DNA of 64,000 bases from Acidobacteriota bacterium (GTDB lineage: Bacteria > Acidobacteriota > Blastocatellia > Pyrinomonadales > Pyrinomonadaceae): contig JAFDVK010000023.1 in NCBI GenBank assembly GCA_018269005.1, forward strand, positions 24,974-88,973, written 5' to 3'. Both the position numbers and the translations under genes were made by a program. Below, in pieces: positions 49,301 to 56,016 of the stretch (its first letter is position 1; the number at the start of each line of letters is the position of its first letter). The notes below the pieces were generated by a model. It was not told where the DNA came from and searched no databases. It was given only the letters and a program-made list of their open reading frames with translations.

Positions 49301-49549
49301 TGAACTGCCGTTTGATGGGCTTGAGAAGAATGACCAAAAGTAGTCTGCAATGCTTGAGAGCGAGATGGTGGCCGGCGTGGGGGCCGGGGCTGAACTCGCG
49401 AATGTCGGCTGTATCCAAACAGCGCCGACGGTCAAGCACAAGGTGAGGAAAGCTGCCGAAACTTTCAACCGCGGGCTTAGGCTTGTAGCTTTAGCGGTTA
49501 AGTTGCTGACGGCACGTGTTAATTCGACAGGGATATTCTTTAAAAACAT
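40310..49549 (-). CDS. Giant secreted multidomain surface protein (about 3079 aa)
   Basis: The start is the ATG at 49549, preceded by AGGAGAAG and matching the paralogue's N-terminus (MFLKNIP versus MFLKRIP); an upstream extension to 49648 is not supported. Approximate order is: hydrophobic signal 30-50; beta-helix 117-497; Ig-like domain 633-715; second beta-helix 735-1285; repeat module 1 at 1320-1530; Ig-like pair 1540-1725; modules 2, 3 and 4 at 1747-1937, 1950-2150 and 2170-2400; Calx-beta 2400-2510; carboxypeptidase-regulatory 2520-2600; cohesin-like 2620-2745; dockerin-like 2745-2825; cohesin-like 2865-2985; C-terminal carboxypeptidase-regulatory domain 2995-3079. The modules share a GPxGGPLPxGSAR start, a YQGR-V-Y-P centre and a NSANT-x2-NFEPAG end. 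A surface adhesin or matrix protein is likely. Domain limits are estimates. Confidence 0.84.
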   Translation of the reverse strand: MFLKNIPVELTRAVSNLTAKATSLSPRLKVSAAFLTLCLTVGAVWIQPTFASSAPAPTPATISLSSIADYFWSFFSSPSNGSSDRRPPKANPLLSEDTGAKQQPIPPTAAALPCTPTGITLQVPGTYPTIQAAINAANPAGGDKIQVAANTYTEQLSITKCVTIEGAGIGSTIIQAPATLAPSGVLGFTGNSIVEVRSNSYVTVTGVTITGPLPLLAYPNKTFGIFVAENATLDMSNSRVTAIHTSSGVDGAQNGTGIGVGSTAANTIGTVVLNNVTVNDYQKNGMLVERTGSVATIANSTVTGIGPTSIIAQNGIQIADGATGSISTSTVSQNNYLPNSWASSGIVPWNAGAVSISGSSFVNNDVSVYTGTSGIPGTPAALTITGNTFDQNKWNAVFYDAENPVTITDNVITNTNSGIGGLVYDGQTSTISRNSFTMAAGSGSAGLAFYNYDDLSPTTTATINAHFNRLSSDNAGGRDGIYNETSSNVNAENNWWGCNAGPGGTGCDAVTDAATGVTDFSPWLTLTGITASAPTVAYSGTSNISGVSLCVNSAPANACTVTDHIIDGTPLGYGTTPATTGSVSPTSSTFVNGVANAGSTFTAGAGPFVGDQTEAVGATLDNQTITTNVVVHDSTPPTLVSFTADTADPQNSLTVTFTAVFSEPVINFDGGDFGTASGSVNSVTQIAPMDGTTWKVTATATPGSTSMGVNLLTSDIKDTAVPANALVSGQLVTVNFAPASGEFIVDEAGVNCLGNGKPIFTDIPSAVAAASSGTTIKVCPGTYPQGTGQAALTTGKNNVTIINAQLTKPVINVSGNGYNFLVTASGVTIDGLEIHKTDAAGNQNVFALQGTNFTGQNLDFVADIPWWQNDGVSRAFGISSTLATGVNLNHNTITNFRQPAYINGDGSTNLGTISDNVSSGTKGWVIDDAIVTMTGNTFPAGCAACGVSDIAVIPGASSAVQTFWGGPNALTISGANDNAYLDLQWTGAVDDGRATTYVDDVVNAEPNGRTVAKARSNIQDGINNTLIGGTVHIEPGTFIQEANVSRTVKVEGSGAEGANQSKVSGPIGGDSATIRITANNVDISGLLITREGNNTTDWNNPGLKSAGLAIQGQAITGAVIHDSKFDGLRTGIDINNSNGHTIRNNVIDNNRTGLLFRNQTDNLKVLENAITNNWTVGVLFLDASGGSNSPVQTAANSIFSNNNLSGNWYAQIVDRQSGGSLPAPGTNLKNFQSNWYGTATPVVTTNNSAEPGYAAQIPVAYGGTATAPGGQPDIAGPASANLRYDLPLTSATDTNVETTPGRGTYGFQGATLVVNSAVTINDPDPRPAGWFFWNEGPNGSHGLETGPNGSHLGSGSARLSIDTTGRESFGTAAYGGVRLADITKLKFKTWTTGPDAPVLQFDVDNDLSENTVIPDATYQGRIVFQPAGTVTPNGWQQWDIFAPGTLVWGSGSGPNKPFSNACPQSSPCALASVLANPTWANLGVRRPANGGTLLFRAGGPSSTDITEFVDDFEIGIGTGNTTYDFEPDSNTAPTVTSITRMDPDPTNAASVTFNVAFSEPVTGVDTGDFALATTGVSGAGNIVVSGSGANYVVTVDTGTGSGTIRLDLNSGATIFDVANNPFVGPYTGGEIYTIDRTGPSSTVSPVANPATVSPVDFTVNFGEPVTGFDASDVSIGGTANPTAKTVTGGPNSFTVHVTGMNQTGTVTVSVNNAGVTDSLGNAGSGASSSSAQFNPQTTANVQTPLAPTWAYYDDVANAVIPGYDYVYGPNGGPLPAGSARLQSGAGELKGLFTQDYNNTRLADITTLSYSTYVHGAATNEPTLQFNVDFDLTDGNTNYQGRVVYVPSQNGSVSADTWQNWNALTGVFWYSSLSPFAGQCTQSIPCTLGQMLSTHPNMGIAASSNGAIGFRSEQNSNSNVDNFVIGVNSANTVVNFEPAGAMVSTPSSPNGWFYWEDDNDHLVTGHDYVFGPLGGPLPVGSARVASGTTPGDQKKGLFSIAYRGTRLDQLTTLKYSTYAATAGDVPFFQISVDFTGSANPGYQGRLVYVPSENGTFTANTWQAWDMLNPSAKFYYSSNTYSPNGDGCLASEGNGGCTLATILAAHPNARVMPIADPGNQDPNNTWGVIGVRTDPGKSGNVDYVIVGVNSANTTFNFEPAGMNVVSSAAMQGWSTISQRTATGSFQTGPGTPPLQAGSLHLTTGPGNAGPTISAGGGQGGNGGKAWFSTQAYDGVHLADISQLGYSTFVTASPGSPTTQIAPSLQFQVDLDGDGSRDATMVFEPTYSVSTQGPIQLMTWQNWDAKAGKWWFTGSAFTNDPGFPAQFCPSNCFNPLAAIVTQFPLAKIVSFDNTTAQDGSTPETGYGTQFQAGMNSPGAPWNDFDGNVDNLIFGVNGAVNTFDFEAEPPTVSIAVNPGNVTEGNNVSFTVSLADDTPARTVPITVEVTTSDGTATGGGTDYTSLANQVVTFAPGVISQTVSVTTATDTIAEGDETFTATLSNGVNAGIGTASATGTINDGAGYIAIGGHVMAYNNGGPQTGIAGVTMTLTGTSNGSPITLTTPTDVNGNYNFNTGLSTTGQYSVAPTVAPPYVYDPESIYFINPAATINNANFVGYNNDNPRSVTIGNVTQAQVGANVVVPVTFNALGTEQGGSFVLNFDTTKLHYVSSSAPLGTNLVVSAGPGPKTVSFSKLGQPYTGTVTLNFTFSATPGNALSTPVSFTNPKRISNSQGVGVPTVWHDGVVTFALGNEGDISDGTTGGFTDGFVDSPDISRILSLMVGDATPNPNVNEFQRADAGPFLPNHGDGCLDALDLTTIMLFSVSDLPTTPASGVLSPSCFQQIQKDRAVNRPAYDTKVRFIGSRGVPGGNIDVQVELKAQGIENGTTFTLSYDPSILDEYPVITLGSGVPNGAFFTTNSASHPGKTAIVFSLQAGQRMPVGDTVILNFQFHIKSAAPVGTYPVAFTSELANKRVSSYQAQAIDADWEDGVVEIMLAPTAATSSVGGQVRTADGRGIGNTVVTLTGTDGSVRRVLTNQMGFYRIDDVPTGATYVLGATSKRYTFDSRVVTVGDNITDADITPRE

Positions 49550-49978
49550 TTGGTTCTTCTCCTGAGATATTCGGCAAACTGAACATAGCTCGAAAAATTG
49601 TGCAGCTAGAGCACGGGGCGATGTTGATCGTCCGTGTTGACAGTGCAATAGACCTTGGGAAGATGGTCGTAGTCACAATTTATTCATTTAAGAAGTCGCG
49701 GTGTTTCGCGCTGAGAGCGGACAGGGAAGAGCGTAAAGGAATCCCGTCTCCGGTCAGCGAACGCTCATGAAGAGGACGATGAGAGGCCTGATCATGATAC
49801 GTCAAAGCGGCTTAAATTGATAAACCTAAAAAGGCAGACCAACAACCCGCTTGCAGTCTCGTGAACGAATAGAATCCGACACGAGCAAATTGACTTCAAA
49901 TCTCGTTGAGATTACCCCAACTTCGGACCTTTGTCATCACCCGTTTAGGGTATGCCGAGGAAAAGAGTATTAAAGGGG
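49550..49978 (-). other. 429-bp non-coding leader/promoter region of the giant gene
   Basis: No gene is seen between the giant gene's start and the stop of the LuxR-type regulator. The region contains the shared element at 49933-49955 and a good Shine-Dalgarno next to 49549. Short inverted repeats such as CGCGGTGTTTCGCG occur around 49700. The leader would be nearly 400 nt long if transcription starts near the shared element. Confidence 0.5.
49933..49955 (-). promoter_or_regulatory. Shared near-palindromic element, copy 2 (upstream of giant gene)
   Basis: The block GTCATCACCCGTTTAGGGTA plus TGC matches copy 1 at 18 of 23 positions. It shares the 11-bp ATCACCCGTTT with the element in the regulator promoter at 51153. 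It lies about 385 bp before the giant gene and just after the stop of the LuxR-type regulator gene. Confidence 0.55.
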
Positions 49979-51118
49979 TTAGGATGGCTCGGGGATCGTT
50001 GCGATGCTGGTAAGGACGAGCGAAATGAGTTCGCCTTGTCTGGAAGTTGAGGTCTTGGAATAGATGCGCTTCAAGTGCGTGCGACAGGTGTTGGCCGTGA
50101 TCGTGAGGTGGTCGCAGATCTGTTCTACCGATTCGCCCTTTGCAAGCCGGGAAGCGACGGCGGCCTCGGCGGGTGTAAGTTCGTACAGTTTTCGAAGGAC
50201 CGCTTCGCTAACCCTTACTGATCTTTCGGGGTCGCACAAAAAAATGAGGGCAAACAATTCTCCTTCGGTCCCCGAAGCGTCTCCGATCGGCGATGCCAAA
50301 AGTTGGAGATGCCGATTGCCGGATGGCCTCCGCAGAAGACATATAGCCGCTGCGTCCGGGGTTCCGTCTCTGTGTCGGGAATGAACTGTCTCGAGGATCG
50401 CGTGAAGGTCTCTGGTCGCCTCGGGATTTCGAGCTGCCAGGGAGCCATTCTTATCGACCGACAGTCCGTCATTAGCCTCCAGGATCCTAGCAGCACGAGA
50501 ATTAGCCGTTCGCACCCGCGCATTTTGATCCACGATCAAGGCCGGCCGCGTCATCTTGCTCACGGTTTCGATCAGGACAGCATCGGATGTTTTGGTTATG
50601 TCTGCGAGGCTCTCGCTTAACGACTGATGAAGGTGTGGGAGAAGCGAATCCAGTGATCCACGCTCCTTCTTGCTATAGACCTTTTTGCGTTCCGGCAGCG
50701 AAATGCTGAACCCGGCCATTACGCCGTCCGGACGGACGAGAGCGTGATATTCGTAGTTGAAAATATTGTATTCCCGGAAGAAGCCCTTATATATCTCCGT
50801 TTTTTCAAACGACTGGTCTCTTAGTTTGTCTGCCTTTGCCAGACCCTGGTCGTCGGCAGCTGCGGGGCTTGTCTCGCCGGAAGGTTTGATGTCACCAAAT
50901 GTTTCGATGTACTTATTTATGAACACATCGTCGAGTTCGCGAGAGAGCGATCTTTCCCCTGACGCGGCTTCTTCTTTGCGAGCTTCGAGAGAGAGCGACC
51001 CATTATTGAATAACCTCGCCGTGTCATCGAGGGCAGTCGATAGAGGATCTTTGCCGTCGGAACCTGAATAACGTCGTCCGGCTACCTTTATACTCTGCTT
51101 TTCCTTCTTTTTGGGCAT
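49979..51118 (-). CDS. LuxR-type transcription regulator with PAS-like sensor region
   Basis: The start is taken as the ATG at 51118 (MPKKKEKQSIKV), which lies 30 bp below a good promoter; a start at 51202 would place coding sequence across that promoter. A middle domain (about 190-300), with MTRPALIVDQNARVRTANSRAARIL, looks PAS-like. The C-terminal LuxR HTH reads ELTPAEAAVASRLAKGESVEQICDHLTITANTCRTHLKRIYSKT. There is no receiver domain. The next gene on the same strand is the giant surface protein, and a shared DNA element links the two promoters, so it probably controls the surface proteins and itself. Confidence 0.83.
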   Translation of the reverse strand: MPKKKEKQSIKVAGRRYSGSDGKDPLSTALDDTARLFNNGSLSLEARKEEAASGERSLSRELDDVFINKYIETFGDIKPSGETSPAAADDQGLAKADKLRDQSFEKTEIYKGFFREYNIFNYEYHALVRPDGVMAGFSISLPERKKVYSKKERGSLDSLLPHLHQSLSESLADITKTSDAVLIETVSKMTRPALIVDQNARVRTANSRAARILEANDGLSVDKNGSLAARNPEATRDLHAILETVHSRHRDGTPDAAAICLLRRPSGNRHLQLLASPIGDASGTEGELFALIFLCDPERSVRVSEAVLRKLYELTPAEAAVASRLAKGESVEQICDHLTITANTCRTHLKRIYSKTSTSRQGELISLVLTSIATIPEPS

Positions 51119-51147
51119 TCTGGGGGTATTTAAGCCAAGTTGAAGGC

Positions 51148-51177
51148 AATGTATCACCCGTTTGAGTGGTGTGTCAA
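51148..51177 (-). promoter_or_regulatory. Promoter of the LuxR-type regulator with shared element in the spacer
   Basis: On the minus strand TTGACA (complement of 51172-51177) is followed after 18 bp by TACATT (complement of 51148-51153). Transcription would start about 20-25 bp before the ATG at 51118. The spacer holds ATCACCCGTTTGAGTGGTG (plus strand, 51153-51171), which resembles the elements upstream of both surface-protein genes. Binding there would repress or reshape the promoter, suggesting autoregulation. Confidence 0.6.
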
Positions 51178-51240
51178 CCTTGGCATGGCGATGAATGCCC
51201 AAGGTTCGCGGCGGTTGTCGCTCTTGATCAGAGAGTGGGT

Positions 51241-51246
51241 TATAAT
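51241..51246 (+). promoter_or_regulatory. Possible -10 box of rimO
   Basis: TATAAT lies 22 bp before the rimO ATG. No -35 hexamer at normal spacing is evident, and the transcript would have a very short leader, so this is a weak call. Confidence 0.3.
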
Positions 51247-51267
51247 ATTAAGTTTGTGCGAAATGCG

Positions 51268-52620
51268 ATGAAAAAGGTTGGTTTTGTTAGCTTAGGATGC
51301 CCCAAGAACCTTGTGGACAGTGAGGTGATGATGGGTACGCTCGCAGAAGCGGGCTACGAGATCACGAATGATGCGGGGCAGGCTGATACCGTAGTTGTGA
51401 ACACGTGCGGCTTTATCGAATCGGCTAAGCAGGAGTCTATCGATGCGATACTCGAAGCTACGAGACTCAAGGCGGACGGCCACGCTTCGCGCGTGGTGGT
51501 CGCCGGTTGTCTTGTTGAACGGTACCGCGACGACCTGATCGCGGAACTGCCCGAGGTCGATGCCTTCATCGGTACTTCGCAGGTAGCGGACATCCTAAAG
51601 GCAGCCGACGATGAGTTCGACGCTGGAGAGCTGACGCTCAGGCCGATCGGCAATAAGTCCTCTACGTATCTTTATGATGAAACTAGTCCGCGGATACGTG
51701 CGACCAACAGGCACACCGCGTTTATAAAGATCGCAGAAGGATGTGACCGTCCTTGCGCGTTTTGCTCGATTCCTTCGATGCGCGGAAGTTTTCGCTCGCG
51801 CCGATTTGGTTCGATCGTCGAAGAGGCTCGAAACCTTGCCAAAGATGGTGTAAAGGAGGTCGTTCTCGTCGCACAAGACAGCTCGAGATACGGCGAGGAC
51901 CTTGGCGAGGTTGATGCTCTTGCCGCTTTGATCCGCGCTCTGGGCGAGGTCGAAGGCCTCGAGTGGATCCGTCCGATGTATGCTTACCCGACACACATCT
52001 CGGACGCATTCCTTTCAGCGATCGCCGATACCGATAAGGCGGTCAAATATCTTGATATGCCGCTGCAGCACGCTTCGCGCAACGTGCTTAAGCTGATGAA
52101 ACGCGGAGGAAATCGCGAGAGCCTTGAAAGGCTTATCGAGCGAGTGCGAACCGCCGTGCCGGGAATTGCGATCCGGACGACCTTTATTACCGGCTTTCCC
52201 GGCGAAACTGACGAGGATTTTGAAGAATTGCTCACATTCGTCCGAAACTGCCGGTTCGATAATGTGGGCGTCTTTACGTACTCAGATGAAGAGGGAACTG
52301 CCGCGTTCGACCTGCCGAACAAGGTAGATCCAAGAGTTGCAAAAAGACGACGAGATCGCTTAATGAAGGAGCAGGCGAAGATCAGCCGTGCTCTTAATAA
52401 GGCGAAGGTCGGAAAGACCTTTCCCGTGATGTTCGAAGGTCTTTCGCAGGAATCGGACCTGCTTTTCCAAGGACGGCTTGCCGGTCAGGCCCAGGAGATA
52501 GATGGTTACATCCTCCTAAATGATATGCCGGAAGGGTTTGAGCCTCAGATCGGATCCGTTTACAACGTAAAGATCACGGAAGCTCACGAATACGACCTGA
52601 TCGGAGCCATCACTCCGTAA
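51268..52620 (+). CDS. rimO: Ribosomal protein S12 methylthiotransferase RimO
   Basis: From the ATG at 51268 the protein has 450 residues and begins MKKVGFVSLGCPKNLVDSE, the RimO hallmark. The UPF0004 domain carries Cys residues for one 4Fe-4S cluster. The radical-SAM motif CxxxCxxC is in AEGCDRPCAFCSIPSMRG, and a TRAM domain forms the C-terminus. The enzyme adds a methylthio group to an Asp of ribosomal protein S12. An upstream in-frame extension to 51166 would overlap the divergent regulator promoter and is rejected. It is transcribed away from the LuxR-type regulator. Confidence 0.95.
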   Translation: MKKVGFVSLGCPKNLVDSEVMMGTLAEAGYEITNDAGQADTVVVNTCGFIESAKQESIDAILEATRLKADGHASRVVVAGCLVERYRDDLIAELPEVDAFIGTSQVADILKAADDEFDAGELTLRPIGNKSSTYLYDETSPRIRATNRHTAFIKIAEGCDRPCAFCSIPSMRGSFRSRRFGSIVEEARNLAKDGVKEVVLVAQDSSRYGEDLGEVDALAALIRALGEVEGLEWIRPMYAYPTHISDAFLSAIADTDKAVKYLDMPLQHASRNVLKLMKRGGNRESLERLIERVRTAVPGIAIRTTFITGFPGETDEDFEELLTFVRNCRFDNVGVFTYSDEEGTAAFDLPNKVDPRVAKRRRDRLMKEQAKISRALNKAKVGKTFPVMFEGLSQESDLLFQGRLAGQAQEIDGYILLNDMPEGFEPQIGSVYNVKITEAHEYDLIGAITP

Positions 52621-52656
52621 GCTCCATTCTTTAGCTAAAATATCCGCCTTCGCGCC

Positions 52657-52759
52657 GCGACTTCCTACAAAAATGTAGGAAGTCGCCGCACCTTCTTCGC
52701 CTCTTTGTTCCAAGCCTAGAGCGCTCGCCAATCCGTTTGGTAGGATTGGCGACTTGGAA
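52657..52759 (+). promoter_or_regulatory. Structured leader before glnA (two strong hairpins)
   Basis: GCGACTTCCTACA (52657-52669) and its complement (52674-52686) form a 13-bp perfect stem with an AAAA loop. Next, CGCCAATCC (52726-52734) pairs with GGATTGGCG (52743-52751), extended by TTCCAAG (52708-52714) with CTTGGAA (52753-52759) after an interior loop. Neither stem is followed by a U-run. They may be rimO 3'-end structures, a glnA leader regulator, or mobile palindromic repeats. Confidence 0.55.
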
Positions 52760-52801
52760 GACACGACGCACTTTTAAGATCAGCCCGATATTAGGAGAAA
52801 A

Positions 52802-54217
52802 ATGAAACCAAAAGACGTATTAACATTTGCCGCAGACCAAGGAGCACGGTTCGTGTCTGTCAGATTTACCGATCTGCCCGGTGCCTGGCACCACCTCACA
52901 TTTCCGATAACACAACTTAGCGAAGACAGTTTCGAAGACGGATTCGGATTTGACGCATCGAGTTTGCGCGGGTGGGCCGCGATCCATGAGTCGGACATGC
53001 TGCTTGTTCCGGATCCGACGCGATTCTGGATCGACCCGTTTACCGAAGAACCGACTCTTTGTTTGATCGCGAATGCGGTCGACCCGATCACAAAAGAAGG
53101 CTACGGCCTCGATCCTCGTTCGGTCGCGACCCGTGCGGAAAGCTATTTAAAGTTCACCGGCATTGCCGACACGGTCTTTGTCGGTCCCGAAGCCGAGTTC
53201 TTTGTCTTTGACGAAGCCCGCTTCCACAATGATCAACATTCGGCCGGTTACACGGTCGATTCGGAGGAGGGGCATTGGAATTCGGGCCGAAAGGGCGATC
53301 CGGTCAATAGCGGTTTTCATATTCGTCCCAAAGAAGGATATGTTCCGGTCGCGCCGATGGATACGCTGGTCGATCTGCGCAATACGATGGCATCGATCCT
53401 GAACGAGGTCGGTATTTTCGTTGAATGCCATCACCATGAGGTTGCAACCGCCGGGCAATGCGAGATCGATTTTAAGTTCTCGAATATGCTGCACACGGCC
53501 GACAATCTGATGCTATTCAAATACGTCGTCAAGAATACCGCGCACGCGGTCGGCAAAACGGCGACATTTATGCCAAAGCCGCTCTATGGCGATAACGGCT
53601 CGGGGATGCACGTGCACCAATCGCTCTGGAAGGACGGCACGCCGCTTTTTGCCGGCGATGGATACGCCGGCTTGTCCGACATGGCAAAGTTCTACATCGG
53701 CGGCTTATTGAAACACGCTCCGGCATTGATCGGATTTGCCGCTCCTACGACGAATTCTTTCAAGCGTCTCGTGCCCGGCTTTGAAGCACCGGTCAATCTC
53801 GCTTATTCCGCACGAAACCGTAGTGCGGCAGTCCGCATCCCGATGTTCTCGGCCTCGCCGAAGGCAAAACGACTGGAGTTCCGGCCGCCGGATCCGTCGT
53901 GCAATCCCTATCTCACGTTCGCCGCACTCTTGATGGCAGGGCTTGACGGAATACAGAACCGTATTGATCCGGGCGAACCGCTCGACAAGGACATCTACGA
54001 TCTTCCGCCCGAAGAACTCGCGAACGTGCCGTCACTCCCCGGCAGTCTTGACGATGCTCTGAAGGCTCTTGAAGACGACCATGAGTTCCTTCTCAAAGGT
54101 GATGTCTTCTCCGAGCGATTGATCGAGCGCTGGATACGATACAAACGTGATAACGAGATTACGCCGCTTCGCCTGAGGCCGCATCCCCTCGAATTCTCGA
54201 TGTATTACGACGTTTAG
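52802..54217 (+). CDS. glnA: Type I glutamine synthetase
   Basis: The 471-residue protein has the usual bacterial GlnA length. It shows the N-terminal beta-grasp domain ([19 protein letters not shown]), [11 protein letters not shown], the catalytic [22 protein letters not shown], and [28 protein letters not shown]. The loop [12 protein letters not shown] keeps the Tyr that is adenylylated in GSI-beta enzymes, suggesting control by an adenylyltransferase. The ATG follows AGGAGA. It makes glutamine from glutamate, ammonia and ATP. Confidence 0.96.
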   Translation: MKPKDVLTFAADQGARFVSVRFTDLPGAWHHLTFPITQLSEDSFEDGFGFDASSLRGWAAIHESDMLLVPDPTRFWIDPFTEEPTLCLIANAVDPITKEGYGLDPRSVATRAESYLKFTGIADTVFVGPEAEFFVFDEARFHNDQHSAGYTVDSEEGHWNSGRKGDPVNSGFHIRPKEGYVPVAPMDTLVDLRNTMASILNEVGIFVECHHHEVATAGQCEIDFKFSNMLHTADNLMLFKYVVKNTAHAVGKTATFMPKPLYGDNGSGMHVHQSLWKDGTPLFAGDGYAGLSDMAKFYIGGLLKHAPALIGFAAPTTNSFKRLVPGFEAPVNLAYSARNRSAAVRIPMFSASPKAKRLEFRPPDPSCNPYLTFAALLMAGLDGIQNRIDPGEPLDKDIYDLPPEELANVPSLPGSLDDALKALEDDHEFLLKGDVFSERLIERWIRYKRDNEITPLRLRPHPLEFSMYYDV

Positions 54218-54241
54218 ATAGCTTTTGTCTCCCTTTTGCTG

Positions 54242-54277
54242 GAAGCGCACGATCTTTTGGTCATGCGCTTCTTTTTT
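54242..54277 (+). terminator. Intrinsic terminator of glnA
   Basis: GAAGCGCA (54242-54249) pairs with TGCGCTTC (54264-54271), followed directly by TTTTTT (54272-54277). It lies 25 bp after the glnA stop. Confidence 0.85.
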
Positions 54278-54374
54278 GTGTGAACTTTCAGCTTTACAGG
54301 AAAATGACAAAATTCGGTATTATTGAAGCGAGAAGGAAGGCATCAAAGAGGCTTTAGTTTCTCATGAATAGGCA

Positions 54375-54974
54375 ATGAAGTATCTCAGCGTTATCTTGAC
54401 CTGTATTTTGCTCGGAGCTTGCGCGTCGGCACCAGAGATGAATTCGAGGGCGAATTCGTCGCACAACGGAGCCGCAAACTCAAACTCCGCGCCGGGTGTG
54501 GTTTCGAACGTGAATTCGAATTCAGCGTCGGCGGACGTGCCGAATATGGCAGGGATCCCGACTGACCCAAGCGCTGTTTCGTCCGATGTTAATTCACAGC
54601 CGGTGGGGCCTGTCGAGGCCGTCAACCGTGGCCGCACGATCGTTGAAGGCCCGCCGCCACCGCCCGGCTCGAAGCCACCTACGGTCGCGGCGAGTGACAA
54701 TTCTGCCGTGTCGAGCGAAATGCTGAAAGACGGTTCGATACTTGAGCGTCGCGCCTTTTCAGGAAATGAGTATTTGAACGCACTTGAGATCCACACAAAG
54801 GGACGCGAGCGGACGGTTCGGCTTGTGCTGAAAAATGGGAAAAGCATAAAACTGCCGGCCGACCAGATCAAGCGGATCGGTACGCCGTCTGCAGCTGCGT
54901 TGATCGAGATGGCTGGCATCACTCCGAAGCGAACTTCCGAGCGAAATTCGACCGGCGCAAAGCCGGTGAAGTAG
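54375..54974 (+). CDS. Putative lipoprotein
   Basis: The 199-residue protein has a lipoprotein signal peptide with lipobox LLGAC (MKYLSVILTCILLGAC), so Cys16 would be lipidated. A low-complexity Asn/Ser/Ala-rich linker and a Pro-rich segment (EGPPPPPGSKPP) follow, then a small C-terminal domain with EYLNALEIHTKGRERTVRLVLK. It is 5 bp upstream of the next gene. No function is recognised; it is probably anchored in the periplasm or outer membrane. Confidence 0.75.
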   Translation: MKYLSVILTCILLGACASAPEMNSRANSSHNGAANSNSAPGVVSNVNSNSASADVPNMAGIPTDPSAVSSDVNSQPVGPVEAVNRGRTIVEGPPPPPGSKPPTVAASDNSAVSSEMLKDGSILERRAFSGNEYLNALEIHTKGRERTVRLVLKNGKSIKLPADQIKRIGTPSAAALIEMAGITPKRTSERNSTGAKPVK

Positions 54975-54979
54975 GTTCT

Positions 54980-55267
54980 ATGGATAAACTGACGGTAATT
55001 TGCCCATGCTGCGAATCGACCCTCACGATCGATTCGGCGACCGGCGCGATCCTTGCTCACGAAGAAAAGAAGAAGGCGACGGCGTCCTTCGACGAACTAA
55101 AAGAAGGACTTAGCAAGCAAAAGGAACTGCGTGACCAAATTTTTTCGCAGGAGATGTCTTCGATGAAAGATCGCGAACGCTTGCTTGAAGAGAAGTTCAA
55201 AGAAGCGCTGAAACGGGCCGGGACCGACGACGGCGCACCATATAAGAATCCGCTGGATCTCGACTGA
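54980..55267 (+). CDS. Small CPCC-containing coiled protein of unknown function
   Basis: The 95-residue protein starts MDKLTVICPCCESTLTIDSATG, a single CxCC motif that could bind a metal, and then becomes a highly charged helix (DRERLLEEKFKEALKRAG). It is packed 5 bp after the lipoprotein gene and 4 bp before pyrF, so it is likely co-transcribed with both. The family is not recognised. Confidence 0.7.
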   Translation: MDKLTVICPCCESTLTIDSATGAILAHEEKKKATASFDELKEGLSKQKELRDQIFSQEMSSMKDRERLLEEKFKEALKRAGTDDGAPYKNPLDLD

Positions 55268-55271
55268 CCAA

Positions 55272-56006
55272 ATGCCCCCAACCTTACCTTCAACCGGCCA
55301 ACAGCCTTCCGCAAGAGAGCGTCTGATCGTTGCACTTGATACGCCGAATGGGGGCGAAGCTCTCGATATCGTCAGTGAGCTATCGGGTGAGGTCTTTGCG
55401 TTTAAGGTCGGGCTTCAATTATTCACGGCGGAGGGTCCCGCGTTCGTATCCGAACTCGTCGGGCGTGGCGAGAAGGTCTTTCTCGACCTAAAGTTTCACG
55501 ACATTCCGAACACGACCGCGATGGCCGCGGTATCCGCGGCTCGTCTTGGCGTTTGGATGATGAATTTCCATGCCTCTGCGGGTCGCGAAGCACTTGAAAC
55601 CGCCCGGCTTGCGGTCGAAAATGTTTGTTCAAAGGAGGGGCTTGGGCGGCCTTTGCTTATCGGCGTTACGCTGCTAACGAGCAGCGGTGAGGAGCATCTA
55701 AAGGAACTTGGATTCGACGGAACGGCCGAAGAGTACGTACTGCGAATGGCGAAGCTAGCTGCATCGGCTGGGCTCGACGGTGTCGTGGCGTCTGCCCGCG
55801 AAGCCGCTGCGATCAGGTCAGCCATCGGCGTGGAATTTGTTACTGTTACGCCGGGAATTCGGCCAAAAGGGGGAACGATCGACGACCAGAAGCGTGTGAT
55901 GACGTTTAGGGACGCACTTGACTCAGGTGCGACCTACGCTGTCGTCGGCAGACCGATCACTGCCGAAAGGGATCGACGTGCGGCATTAGCGGCTTTGACC
56001 GCCTAA
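55272..56006 (+). CDS. pyrF: Orotidine 5'-phosphate decarboxylase
   Basis: The 244-residue TIM-barrel protein has the catalytic D-x-K-x2-D motif in FLDLKFHDIPNTT and the phosphate-binding VTPGIRPKG and YAVVGRPITA loops. It decarboxylates OMP to UMP, the last step of de novo pyrimidine synthesis. Length is typical of the short bacterial type. The first about 15 residues before RLIVALDTP vary in the family, so the exact start is uncertain. Confidence 0.94.
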   Translation: MPPTLPSTGQQPSARERLIVALDTPNGGEALDIVSELSGEVFAFKVGLQLFTAEGPAFVSELVGRGEKVFLDLKFHDIPNTTAMAAVSAARLGVWMMNFHASAGREALETARLAVENVCSKEGLGRPLLIGVTLLTSSGEEHLKELGFDGTAEEYVLRMAKLAASAGLDGVVASAREAAAIRSAIGVEFVTVTPGIRPKGGTIDDQKRVMTFRDALDSGATYAVVGRPITAERDRRAALAALTA

Positions 56007-56016
56007 CCTTACCTTT

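Noticed and set aside
39781..49978. c-di-GMP riboswitch in the leaders of the surface-protein genes
   Set aside because: The conserved GEMM core motifs could not be found in either leader.
54362..55060. 232-codon minus-strand ORF over the lipoprotein region
   Set aside because: The plus strand has a convincing lipobox protein and tight operon spacing; this frame has no domain.
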